From Schistosoma haematobium (Eukaryota > Platyhelminthes > Trematoda > Strigeidida > Schistosomatidae), in assembly GCF_000699445.3 (NCBI RefSeq), contig NC_067195.1:88836569-88900568 (forward strand): 64,000 bases of DNA, read 5' to 3'. Shown here piece after piece: positions 35,501 to 46,390 of this stretch. Position 1 is the first letter of the stretch. Every line of letters begins with the position of its first letter. The position numbers were made by a program, and so were the translations under genes. Under the pieces are notes generated by a model. That model was not told the origin of the DNA. It saw only the letters and a list, made by a program, of their open reading frames with translations, and did not search any database.

Positions 35501-36380
35501 AGTAACGGGACATACACGATTAACATAACAAGAAAGTAGATGACAACGATACGGCTTACCTCTGTTCTGCACGCGATTATGATCGCATATCTTGGCATTT
35601 TTGCCAAACCATCTGCAGTAGAAGCATTCTATTTGACGGTCCCGATAGTTGTTCCCTGATGACCGTCTGTTCCACATGTAAGTCGGCTGCCCTCGTCTGA
35701 TATTCCGGCCAGGGGACTCTCTAATAGCCGCTGCACTTTGAAAACTGTCTTGTCGACTAGACTCAGTGGCTTCTTCCACAGTCATCACTGTTGGTCGATA
35801 GGTCCCCGATGGAACTGACAGTTTTTCTGCAGTCAAAAACCGAAGTGCTGTTCGTTTCAAATCGGCTGTGTCAACCGGTGGCACTCGTAGGAGATGTTCT
35901 CTTAATGCGTCAGGCAGCAGTCCTTCGATAAAACGAGAGCGTATAATTTCTTCTCGCCCCGAGATGTCCAGACTAGGGAATGCTTGAGTTGCTATCTGCT
36001 GTAATGAGTGAAGATAATCGATGGGGCTTTCATGCGGTTTCTGGTGGCGCGATAAAAATTGGATGGCCGTCTGCTGGGTATCCACCTTCAACGAAAAACA
36101 TTAATCTAAAATCTTCCAATTTTGAGATGGTGAATTGCACGCAGTAAAGCCGTTAGCTGTCGCTCGTTTCGCTGCTTCGTCATTTAAGTAGGACAGAAGG
36201 TAGTCGAAGTGTTCCGATGTTGGGACTCTACGTAGACATGTCATTACTCTGATTTTCCAGATATCATAGTCTGATGATACTCCTAACAGTGGCGGTTGAC
36301 GGGGCGTTGTGCTGGCTGCCACGTTTCCTGGAATGACCGGTGGTTCATCGTAGTTTTCGTCACGTTTTGCCATGGACACC
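35501..36380 (-). pseudogene. Inverted second copy of the gag segment
   Basis: 880 bp, the exact inverse of 31892-32771 with equal length and only a few substitutions (for example at positions matching 31897, about 32128 and 32765). It contains the same gag frame, the same internal TAA and the same altered zinc knuckle. On the inner side the copies diverge after GTTACT, but both then show GGTAGAGT a few bases on. No LTR or pol accompanies it. The high identity means the duplication is recent compared with the decay of the element, or that it is an assembly artefact. Confidence 0.85.
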
Positions 36381-36905
36381 TCCATCACCACTTATAGCGG
36401 GGGCAACGCTTCAGGCAACGCTCCTCGGGTATCGTCCACTGTTGGGGGTTGTAAGCACTTGAAGGTCAAACTGTCGCAAAATGATAGGTGCGTCACATCG
36501 ACAATTCGTGAAAATTTTCAGATGCGGTGTAATCAAGACATTTTCAGATTTGGATGGAGTTCAGCCACACCACGTCTGATAACGTCCATTCTTCAAGTAA
36601 CGAAGACAATGTCATCGTGATGATGCATGATACAGAACGAATTTTTTGCGCTCTATTTAAAAGGACAGTGGTGTTGTTTCTCCTTGAATTAATTAACTGT
36701 TTTGATCGTAAATTACGCATCAAAACTACCGTTTACACTTTAATTGCATCTATCCCAGTTAAAGTGATATTGTATTTAGTGTTTCGATTTTGCTTTTGTG
36801 TATTTATTGCATCGAAGCATACTTGGTCGACTTTTACTTGATTTATTAGTTAAGGTTTGAGAATCCTTTTACATATCCTGTTTTTGTCACCGTTCTAGTT
36901 GATTT
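36381..36905. other. Unassigned segment between Gypsy and CR1-a
   Basis: No family recognised. It could contain LTR or CR1 5' untranslated sequence. Confidence 0.3.
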
Positions 36906-36910
36906 TCAAG

Positions 36911-38107
36911 ATGAATAGATCTGCTCATAAATGTGGACAACCATATTGCTTATTTCCCGTGGAGGAGGGGATGCAATGTGGTGAATGAAATAAGTTGTTC
37001 CATAAGATGTGTACCTGATTAAGCCCCATTGCATGTAAAAGGTGTTCAAAGCCCAACTCTCATTGGCTTTGTAGTCTTTGTTGCTCGAGCAAAACATTAC
37101 TTATCCAGGAAGAAATTAGTCTCCTGGTGTTGGCTAATAAGAAGGTTGATGAGAGCCATACTGGTAACATTGGTACTGATGGCGAAGATTGCGTTAGTGT
37201 CGTAAGTGCTGTCACGGCGCAAGCCAGACATTTAACTGTGCAACCCGCAATTAAACCGTCTACCCCGAAACAATCAGTGAGCGACACCTCATTAGACATT
37301 GGTGGCCATGTTGCTACAGCAGCAACCGGTGACCCAGATAAAACAATTACTGTCCCGAGTGGTTCTAATGTGGATGCTACAGCTGATGGAATATGGATGA
37401 CACGGAAACGCGGAAGAGTAGGAAAGACAGATAAAACTAATGAGCGTTTACTTGATAAGTCCTTGGTGGACTCTCAGACCACTCCATCAAAGTCCCATAG
37501 TAAAGCTTCGTCTAACATTGTAGTGGGTCACTCGCTCGACTCCCAGGACTCTGTTACAATAAAAACTAATCGTAAGATACCAGTAGTTAAAATACAGGAT
37601 CTGACGTCACGGTCGAAAGCTATGAACACAGTTTCAGAAGAAGCTAAACCCCTCCTTAGTTTAATTATTTGGAATCTAGAGGAGTCGAAAGACAACGGCT
37701 CTGCTAGAAGACATGCACATGACCTGCAGTTAGTGGAGTCTGTGGTAAGGGATGTACTACCTGAAGAGGTTTCAGGGGTACATATTACAAAAGTAATACG
37801 ACTTAGTAAGTGGGTTGGAGGCGAGACCCAACCAAGAAGAATCCTGAAGCTGGTTCTCGGGAGTTTCGAAGAAAGAGACACATTATCGAAAAACGCGCTA
37901 AAAACTCGTGATTCAAATATTCGTATCCGACCAGATTGGCCACTTGAGGATCGAATCAAGTGGAAGAATGCTCCTACGGAGATGAGAACTCGCAAGTTAA
38001 ATGGCGAAACTAACCTTACCATTAAGGGTTTTCGGGTAGTCATGTCTTGGAAGCCAATTCTTCGAGGGCATGTATGGGTAGAACGATTGATTTCCAAAAC
38101 ACCTTAA
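36911..38107 (+). pseudogene. CR1-a ORF1: PHD-like zinc finger plus RRM-like domain
   Basis: The frame from the ATG at 36911 has two TGA codons (36986-36988, 37016-37018) and is open from 37019 to 38107. The first 60 codons hold a cysteine/histidine array: KCGQPYC, MQCGE, FHKMCT, ACKRC and WLCSLCC, the layout of a PHD finger; one TGA stands where a cysteine would be expected (after QCGE). The middle is a low-complexity polar linker. Near residues 250-350 are SLIIWNLEES and RILKLVLGS, which look like the two RNP strands of an RRM, then RPDWPLEDR. ORF1 proteins of CR1/L2 elements bind the element RNA. ORF1 overlaps the ORF2 reading frame by about 60 bp. Confidence 0.75.
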
Positions 38108-40288
38108 GTGTGTGCTACACGAACGCCCGTAATCTTAGAAATAAAACGTCCGAGCTAAGTCTGATGGTGGATGAATTATGTCCCGATATAATCGTTGTTA
38201 CAGAAACTTGGTTCACCGTAGATATAGACTGTTCTCCTTTCATTGCAGGCTATATCTTCATTAGAAGTGATAGAGTTTCAAGTCGCAAGGGGAGAGGCAT
38301 AATGTTATACGTTAGGGATCACTTTCGTATACAATCAATCATATCGGAGGCTCATGTTAGTGATACATGTGAGGTTGCATGTTGTAAGATTAAATCTAGA
38401 AATGGATTAGTGACTATAGAGGGAATATACCGTAGTCCGTCTTGTCTTGCTGACGACTTTATCCTAAGACACATCTGTTACTGGAGTATGGCAGAATGTT
38501 GTCTCATCATTGGGGACTTCAACGCACCCCATATCAACTGGATAGAGCCTACAGCTCCAGGTGGAGGTTTCGATAGCGACCTTTTATCAACCGTTATTCA
38601 GTGTGCACTTGTACGATGTATCACAAAACCGACACATATTGATTTGCAACATGATCCGTCACTGCTGGACCTTGCTCTCACCCACCACTGTGAGGATATT
38701 CAGCACCTTACCCCACTAGTGAACAGTGATCACGGTGTAATTCACTTTAGGTATAGGACACATGGTATACAATTCGTATCTGCTCCACCCCGTCCCGGTA
38801 TCTGGCGAGCCAATATTCCGGCATTCAGAAACTGTGCTATCTCGACTTGTTGGTCGGTCGACGCGGATGGATTGATCAAAGATGAATGGAATAAGTTTAA
38901 GGTTGCATTCAAGTCCGTAACGTCGCCGTTTATATCATGGTCAGCACGTAAGCTATCACATTGCCCTCCATGGATTAATAAGGAAACCCGGAAGCTGTTA
39001 AAGCGTAGGAAACATTTCTGGGACTTATTTTTGTTGACAGGTCATGCATCATTTGAGCGTGAGTACCGAAAATTCCGGAATATTTGTACAAAACCATAGC
39101 TAAATCCCGTACTACTTACGAACGACAGTTAGTATATGATAGCCGTACTTGTCCGAAACGATTGTTTTCGTATATTGAAACGTAGTGATGGTATTCCCCG
39201 TTACTGTTACACGAAAATTCAGAATTACTAGCTGAATCAGATCGAGCAAAAGCTGAGACGTTTTCAAACTATTTTAGCGAAGTCTACTCTACGTTTATTG
39301 TAACAAATACTTGTCCCATTCACACCGAGATACCAACCATTGAGTCTGTTTAGGTGACTGAGGAAACCGTCCTTCCGTTGATAACTAACCTCTAACCTTG
39401 TAAGATACGGAGCCCTGACGGGTTACATAAACGGCTGCTGTCATCTCTTGCGGACATTATTTCAAAACCGCTCGCGACACTCTTCAACATGTCCCTTTCA
39501 CCCGCTCAACTCCCTAGAGATTGGAAGGACGCTATAGTCAGTCCTATATTTAAGGACGGTCAGAGACAGATCGTATCTAACTACCGGACTGTCAGTCTAA
39601 CCAGCATAGTCGTTAAGTTACTTGAAAATATAATTCGGGTCAGGTTGCTAAGCCACATAGATTCACGCAATCCGTTAGCTCCTGGGCAACATGGATTTCG
39701 TAATAAGCGTTCATGCTTGACTAACTTACTTATTGCGAGGAGGGAGGATTGGATAGCAGCCCTAGATAACGGTCTGTCTGTCGGATTTTATATCCCATAT
39801 ATGTTAGACCACATTTAGAGTACTGTATCCAAGCAGCTAGCCCATGTCTGGTAAAGGATACTAACTCCCTTGAGCGTGTCCAGCGTGTGGGAACGAAATC
39901 AGTGAAGGGTCTTTCTAGACTCCCTTACGATGAGCGTTTAAAACGCCCACATCTTTTCCCCTTGTCGTATCGTAGGACACGAGGTGACCTTATACCGGCA
40001 TTTCGTATCTTTAATTATGATTTGGGTGTTAATATGTCTTATCTTTTTGCTCCCTCCAGCACTAATAATCTCCGAGGTCATAGCAAGAAGGTTCATAAAC
40101 CACGATCTAATAAACTTAGAGTGGGGTGCCGTTTTTCTCATACAATAGTCAGTGACTGGAACGCCTTACTTGAACAAGTGGTATCAGCCCCATCGGTGAA
40201 TATTTTCAAGGAGAAGCTGGACCTCCACTGGTAAGCAATCTATCAGGATTAACACAGGTTCACTAACCCACTATCCTTATTACTGAAG
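38047..40288 (+). pseudogene. CR1-a ORF2: endonuclease and internally deleted RT
   Basis: 38047-39099 is open and encodes an apurinic-type endonuclease: CYTNARNLRNK, the ET of VVTETWF, YRSPS, GDFNAPHINW and the final SDHGVI, all expected catalytic blocks. After stops, 39489-39818 carries the RT fingers (LPRDWKDAIVSPIFKDG, NYRTVSLTSI, QHGFRNKRSC). Then DNGLSVGFYIPYMLDH joins directly to the far C-terminal part (ASPCLV, RVGTKSVKGL), so the RT motifs A to C, including the YADD box, are missing. The 3' end is at about 40288 (TACTGAAGGCTG). The minus copy at 51349-52206 has the identical internal join. Confidence 0.85.
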
Positions 40289-40408
40289 GCTGAATCTTCA
40301 ATGATATTATGTTATCTCGAAGATTTACAGTTTGGAACAATTTTGAGACCTGTTTGAGAGATGCACATCAGGTAATATGACTTCTGTGATTAATTATTTT
40401 TTTAGTAT

Positions 40409-42825
40409 ATGCATACTAAGTACGTTATGTCAGTATGCAAAAAGAACAGTGATGATCCAATTCTAAAATACTTTTTCGTGAGATATGTCTGTACATATGG
40501 ACGTAAACGCAGTTCGTCAGAGTCAGATGCTTGCGTTCAGGATGTAGATGATGATAGTAATCATCATTCTTCTGAAGAGCATACAACTTATAACTCGCCA
40601 ACACAACCTAGACAAAGGAGATGACGTCGATCATCTACGTATGCCTTGCTTCAAATGAATTTGTCCTTCAGGTCGAAATATTGACATTGTCAATCTGCAT
40701 TTTGGGTCCGGGCAGTAAATGGTGAGCTGAAAGCCACCTCTACTAAACCGTGCACAACCGTCCTTGCACAGAAGGACATATTTCTGTCGATCCATCGAGA
40801 CGACAGTTGACGTCAAGTGAACGCTTATATTGAAGAACGTTTCTGCTGAATAACGCACCAACTCGTAGCTTACGGCATATGATTTCTTGGAAGTTCAATA
40901 AACGGTTTACCATCTACGATGTCGCCAAAATGAGTTCACAGTTATACCCAGGTTGTTGAACTCACATTGTAATTAATTGAGTTTAGACACTAAAAATATC
41001 AATGACATCTTACAACGTGTTCAAGCGAACACTCAAGTAAAAGTATTCAATGAAAATGGGAACGTATCTATGATTTGCTTCAGCCGCACGGAGCAAATAG
41101 CTGTTTACCACGCGTTCCCGGAAGTATTATGTATTGATTCGACTTATCAGACCAACAAAGTTGAGTAAGTAACGATTAATAATAAATTTATCTTAAAGTT
41201 TTTCACTGTTCCAGCTAGTGGTGACTGATAGTCTTGGGCAAGGGCACACTGTTATGTATGCTCTTTGCAATCAAGAAAGACGCGAAGATGTCTTAAAACT
41301 ATTGGAATGTTTTAAAGACATAATGTGCTGTACTTATGGTACACGCACTTTCGTTATGGTTTCGGCAACGACCGAAATTTTAGCAGTGCAGTCTATGCAC
41401 AGTCATTCTAACATAATACTTTGTTCATTCCATGTCTTAAGAGCATTTTTCAGGAAGGTATGTATTAGCTGTACAAATTATTTTCTGTAGTTCCGAAATC
41501 CTGATGTACGTAAATGCTTGGAACAGCTTGTGAAGACTAGACCGTCTGATATGTGAGCTCCGCTTTTCATAACACATTAAATGCAGATTTACTCGGAAGT
41601 ACGAACATCTAAGGACGCATTTCACACGGGCGTATGATTACATACAAGATTACTGGATTGCCCGGAAGTCAATGTGGGCTCGCTTTTACCGGCGACATGT
41701 ATTAAGCCTGGGCAACCACACAAACAACCGTGTCAAAAGTGCTCATAAACACCTGAAAGAATGTCTCAGAAGAGGTGATTCTCTCCTATTGACGTTCTGG
41801 ATAATTTGGAGTAAAACAGACATTGACCTACGTTTGCGTCCATATGACGCTGTGAAGGATCTCCAACGTTGTCCAATTATTCATGCAAGAAATATAGTTA
41901 AATGTATCATTAATTCCAAGTTCCAATGTCATTTCGAACTCTTTTACATGAGTTCACATCTTTCGCAGCTATAATTGTAGCTGTAAATTATAAACGTGTT
42001 CGGACAACGAGACACGAATTTATAGAAGGAGAATACATCCAGTGCTACGACAAGGGTATGATGTATACTGATACTTCACGTGCACGATGTGCCTGTGAGC
42101 GTTTCAATGACTACATTCTGCCCTGTGGTCATGTTCTGTATGCATATTCTAGAGATCTGATCCGTGGGGGTATGTATGTGTTCCTTTTATCTTGAAGATG
42201 GCACAGGCATTCATTGTTTGAAAAGACTTCTACCAGTAACACCTTCTAATATAACTCGTACCCACCAAGAGGAATCAAAAGGCAAAATCGAGGAGATCAG
42301 AAGTTGTATTTGACGATTGTCAATATATCGGAATTGTCTGATCTAGTCTGGCTGGCGATTGCAGTAGATGTTGAGCACGGCATTCCCACACGTGATCTGG
42401 TGCAGATGCATGACCGAGCGCCTTCAGCTAGGTGATTCCACTAAAACTAATCTGGTCAGCATCCAATGTCGAAAACTTGCAGAGCTATCTATTTTGGGGA
42501 TTTATTTACCGCTACAATCTCTATAAGTTTTGTAGACTTATTTCGACAAAGCAACCGGTGGGCAAGGAAATACATAATGGGCCTGGTCCTTCGTGCGCTG
42601 GACAACATGTCAATCTCTACAGGGAGTGATGATCTGCTAGAGAAGTTCACTAACAACTACCACTCGATCCATGCTCTTAGTGAACCTTTGGCAAGTAAAC
42701 TCATCCTTTCATGCCTCGAAGCATCGGAAGACATGTGTGCACAAGTGATGAGTCCGATCAATGCTAATGATGAAGCTACAATGTCAGAATCCATTGTTAG
42801 CACAGACCATAGCTACGCTTCTTGA
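40409..42825 (+). pseudogene. Mutator-like (MULE) transposase gene with SWIM finger and tiny introns
   Basis: N-terminal part: FFVRYVCTYGRKRS, like the FAR1-type DNA-binding start of such proteins. From about 40977: VLCIDSTYQTN with the first DDE aspartate (41136-41138), then across a 34-bp intron LVVTDSLGQG, VMVSATTEI where an aspartate is expected but serine stands, and IILCSFHVLRAF with the C-x2-H pair. After 33- and 34-bp introns come YDYIQDYWIARKSMWARFY and GNHTNNRVKSAHKHLK, where lysine (41735-41737) stands at the usual catalytic glutamate. A one-base shift near 41930 precedes the SWIM finger CAC...CGH (42088-42132). A tail runs to 42825 with a stop near 42240. Related Mutator-like elements (Curupira) are known in schistosomes, and ZSWIM proteins share this layout. 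Most likely a dead transposase; terminal inverted repeats were not found. Confidence 0.75.
41165..41586 (+). other. Three micro-introns of the MULE gene
   Basis: 41165-41198 (34 bp, GTAAGT...TTAAAG, phase 2), 41458-41490 (33 bp, GTATGT...CTGTAG, phase 0) and 41553-41586 (34 bp, GTGAGC...ATGCAG, phase 2). Removing each restores the transposase frame exactly. Introns near 33-35 bp are characteristic of schistosome genes. Confidence 0.75.
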
Positions 42826-44504
42826 TAGCAAGAAGTTCTAATATTGTAATCTTTTTAGCTTTACATAAATTCATTCATATGGCCATTAACTTATTCTTAT
42901 AGCGTAACGGCAGGGAGAGTGTACTGTGCAGTCTTATGTGGCTGTTAGACAGGGGTGTTGTTTCGCGCTCTTGTGTAATAATTACCAGGTTAGCACACAC
43001 GCGATTAGTCATACATACCGTTTACCAAATACTGCAACCTTGAACATGGTGTACCATACTGGTAGTTCGGATTTCGACCTGTCACGATAGATAAGCATAA
43101 CCGTAATTAAAAGACTGATGCGTCATAAATGAAAACGTCTATTAAAGTTTAAATCTAGCACAAATGATCAATTAATAAATAACTTCTATTTCTTAGGAAT
43201 TGTTCCCGTTAGGTCTGTTAACACTTACGAAGCCAGCTGGAAATAAGATAGACAGGAAATAGTTATTGTAGTATAAATGTTTACCAGAAACTAGCATAAA
43301 AACGGAAATCAGTATCCAATTACAGATCGAAAGTGAATTTAGCACACCCTTTCTTTGGATAGTCAATCACGCTTACTTCCTTTATCTCTTGCGTTCCTTA
43401 GGAAAGTCTGGGTCGCAACATACATGGATTGTATTATTTAATTCTTTGGACAGGTTGCACTTCGGAAACCTAGACGATGAACATATATAAAGACTACTGT
43501 ATGAACTTACTTTGAATCGTCCTGTGTAACCTGCAATTATTGATGCCTATTTTATTTTAGTCCCACGTTAGTTATGAGTAATTGTCATTTACGGCACCAG
43601 CACGTAAGCTAGACAGGCTTTGGTTGACTTTCGAAGATCATCACATACGATCTCACACAATCTGGTCACCTGAGATCAAGATATCTTGATTATCGAATCG
43701 TACTTTTCAATGCTTTCTCGTAACAGCTTTATAGTAGTACTTATTTCTGTTATTAGGTATTTTTGCAAGAATAACGGCAGCCAAAACATTGTAACTCTAC
43801 ACAAGAGATAGTAAAGCTGTCTTAGCTTGGTCTCTGGTAAAATCTTCACATAATTATACTTCTTCAGCATGATTATGATTTATTTCCTGCAATATAATTT
43901 GGTGGCTAATATATCTAACTGTAGAAGATATTAAGATCTTGGTATGTGTTATTATCATCTATATCCTATACATAATATTTTCAACACTCAGGACACTTAA
44001 TGTTTTCACTATCAACCTATTTCTGCCATGAAAGTCGAACAAAACAGTGAAAATCAGCCAAAATTGTGATAAAGACGGGAAAAACGATAAATCTTACCAT
44101 GATATCGTTACTTGTAACGCAGTTTTGGTAGCCTTGACGACAATACAATTTTTATGACGATATATGCTTGAATCATGCTATTTCATATAAAAATAAATGA
44201 TTTGTCTACCATCAGTGTATACTTAAGTAGAAATAATTGCTTGTCTGCTATGCAAATACGAAAAAACTATTATAGCAGCACCTGAATAATGAATTGTCAA
44301 GGACTTCGCGATACCATGTAACGCGAAATGGAAAACCCTTTTTCACCTATTTATGAAAACGAAAAATAGACTTTCAAATTTATTCATAACTAATTTCGAA
44401 TTTTGGCTGCGCACAAAGCAGAAATGAAAAAGTAGCGCAAAAAGATGTCGCAATACCCCTGGAGTGCTGCCTGTAGCACGTTGTATTAGTGTTTATTGGG
44501 AAGC
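42826..44504. other. Gene-free AT-rich region
   Basis: I read both strands and found no exon, element core or SINE. It may include the 3' flank or terminal region of the MULE. Confidence 0.4.
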
Positions 44505-44911
44505 ATTAGCGATGTGAAGCAATACAATAGTCAGAACTGGTAACCACCACTGAAGTGAGAACGCGTTTTACTGGCACAACAGAGATATACTTGTAGCATG
44601 TACTATTAGCGTTTACTTGCAGGTAGGAGCGACCTGAAACACAACACAGCAGTCAGGACCGGTAAACGCCACTGGAGTAGGAACACGGCGTACTGGCACG
44701 ACAGAGATATGTTTAAAAATTGAAAGGCGCTGTCATATTACAAAAAAGGAAGCATATTGCAAAATGGGTTTATCGATTGTTCTGCAGATTCACCTTGCGC
44801 ACGGCTTATTCCTCCTCTTCTAGTACGTTTACTTTCTGTTGCCCTGCAATGAGGAAAGCAAACTCATATTAGTAACGTCACATGTAATGATTTTTAATAC
44901 CGTTACACATT
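44505..44911 (+). repeat. Decayed Gypsy LTR copies in tandem
   Basis: Two successive pieces matching 31490-31790: 44510-44600 (CAGTCAGAACTGG, GAGAACGCG, ACTGGCACAACAGAGATATA) and 44601-44910 (the same words again, through GACGCTGTCATATTACAAAA and AACGTCACATGTAATGATTTT). They are diverged from the LTR at 31460 and from each other. Confidence 0.65.
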
Positions 44912-45007
44912 TTGAAATTGAGAGACGCTGTCATATTACAAAAAGGGAAAACTTATTACAAAATAGTTTTATCTATTGTTCTGCAGGTTCAGCTTCTGCA
45001 GAGCTTG

Positions 45008-45422
45008 TGTAGTGGCATTGAACAATAACCACACAATTCACAAAGCTGAACACGAGACTACTCAAAAAATAGACGTTCAATATTTGACGCGGAGAAATAC
45101 CTGACGATGGAGAAGACGGGAAGAAGGTATTGAATGAATTAGAGTTGATCGAATGGCATGGCTCGGCCATGCAGGCGAGGTTCCTGCTGAATGTTACCTT
45201 ATATCTTCTATTCATAATAAATATATTGCTCTTTCTCTAACCTAACCTTGTTCTCCATCATGTATTGGTAATTGATACGATACAGCGAGTTGGTGTAGTC
45301 GATGGTGTGACTTCCACGTAAGATTTTATAGATTAGGCAGTTAAATCATGACAAATCTACAATTTTAGGATTAGGTCTATTATTAACGCAGTACTAATAT
45401 CATAGTAGACCATAGTACTACA
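45008..45422 (+). mobile_element. Solo LTR inserted in a Gypsy LTR
   Basis: 415 bp that begins TGTAGT and ends ACTACA, a 6-bp perfect inverted terminal repeat of the TG...CA type, and is flanked by CTTG on both sides (45004-45007, 45423-45426). It holds an AATAAA-like signal near 45217. No coding sequence is attached. Size, ends and duplication fit a solo LTR left by recombination. Family not identified; orientation uncertain. Confidence 0.7.
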
Positions 45423-45489
45423 CTTGTTCTTCTTCCAGTGCGTTTACTCTTTTTTGTCCGGCAATACGAAAAAGAGACTCATGTTAGTA

Positions 45490-45941
45490 TTGTAGTGTCA
45501 GTCATTATTTTAAGCCAATAATATGTCTTGTTCTAGTTTTTGGACAAACCAATCTATTCATCCTACTTGAGTTATATTTTGACCTTGGCAATTATTCGCT
45601 TATCAGTCCTGACTGTTTTTATATGAGCGTATATGTGTGTACACATCATATCCCATAACTCATCACATGTCTGTAGTTTATTTTGTCTGCCTATAAATAT
45701 TGAGTAATGCCTGGCCAGAAATGGAGTTGGCTTAAAAGCCATCTCCCCTGCGCGTCATTTCGCTTTGTTCTATCGCATTCACTTTACGTACAAAATATAT
45801 GTATTCAAAGGCCATTCTCGCTAACTGACTCATCTAAATTCCGTTATTGACTAACGTGACTTAAGTCGATAATTGTGTACGAGGATAGGTGATGACGAAC
45901 ATTCGTACTATCTAAATGGAGTCAGATCCACGGGCAACTAA
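45490..45941 (+). mobile_element. Second LTR-like insertion
   Basis: About 452 bp between copies of AGTA (45486-45489, 45942-45945). It begins TTGTAGTGTCAG and ends GGGCAACTAA, so the terminal bases are less clean than in the first insert. A TATAAATA box lies at 45692-45699, with a probable transcription start region after it. I read it as a solo LTR of another retrotransposon family; the ends could be off by a base or two. Confidence 0.6.
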
Positions 45942-46128
45942 AGTAACATCACATGTAATGATCTTTGCTACTGTTACGTGCCTCTTTAGTTTACGCGGTA
46001 ACCAGTTGTAGCGGTAAATGAATCCCCAAAATAAATAGCTCTGTAAGGTTTCGACTTTGGATGCTGACAGTATCAGTTTTAATGGACTCACCTAGCTGAA
46101 GGCGGTCGGTCATCCATGCGCAAATTTC

Positions 46129-46374
46129 GTGCCGTCACTTATGGAACCGCTAACAGACCAACTTCGTAGAAATGCGAAATCCTTCAATCTGGACGGCACT
46201 GCGAGAAAAGCGTTCTTCACAGTTAAGGAACTTATCGCTCAAGCACCAATGCTTGCTCATCAGGACACTGAAGCACTTATCAGTATCGCGGTCGACGCAT
46301 CCCACTCAGAAATCGGAGGAGTCTTACAACAATGGGTTAACCACTCCTGGCAACCTTTGGCATTTTTCTCTTGA
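46129..46374 (+). pseudogene. Gypsy RNase H fragment
   Basis: Open for 81 codons. It shows PLTDQLRRNAKSF, then AFFTVKELIAQAPMLAH, ISIAVDASHSEIGGVLQQ with the first RNase H catalytic aspartate, and WQPLAFFS followed by a stop. This is the junction of RT and RNase H in Gypsy polyproteins. Everything else of the element between the LTR ending near 45977 and this point is missing. It is not the RNase H part deleted from the element at 32847-35436, since that copy is separate and complete around its own gap. Confidence 0.75.
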
Positions 46375-46390
46375 CGGTTGCTATGGTTAT

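Larger units (their letters stand above)
44912..45977 (+). repeat. Gypsy LTR interrupted by two nested insertions
   Basis: Three pieces read in order reproduce the LTR at 31598-31790: 44912-45007, 45423-45489 and 45942-45977. Between them stand two unrelated inserts, each flanked by a short duplication (CTTG and AGTA). The LTR leads into the RNase H fragment at 46129. Confidence 0.75.

Noticed and set aside
37528..38097. Minus-strand frame of 189 codons opposite CR1-a ORF1
   Set aside because: It overlaps a plus-strand frame with recognisable RRM-like and RPDWPLEDR motifs; the minus frame has none.
46129..46374. RNase H fragment as the piece missing from the Gypsy element at 32847-35436
   Set aside because: It is 12 kb away, next to a different LTR copy and followed by a stop; it is better explained as a separate decayed element.
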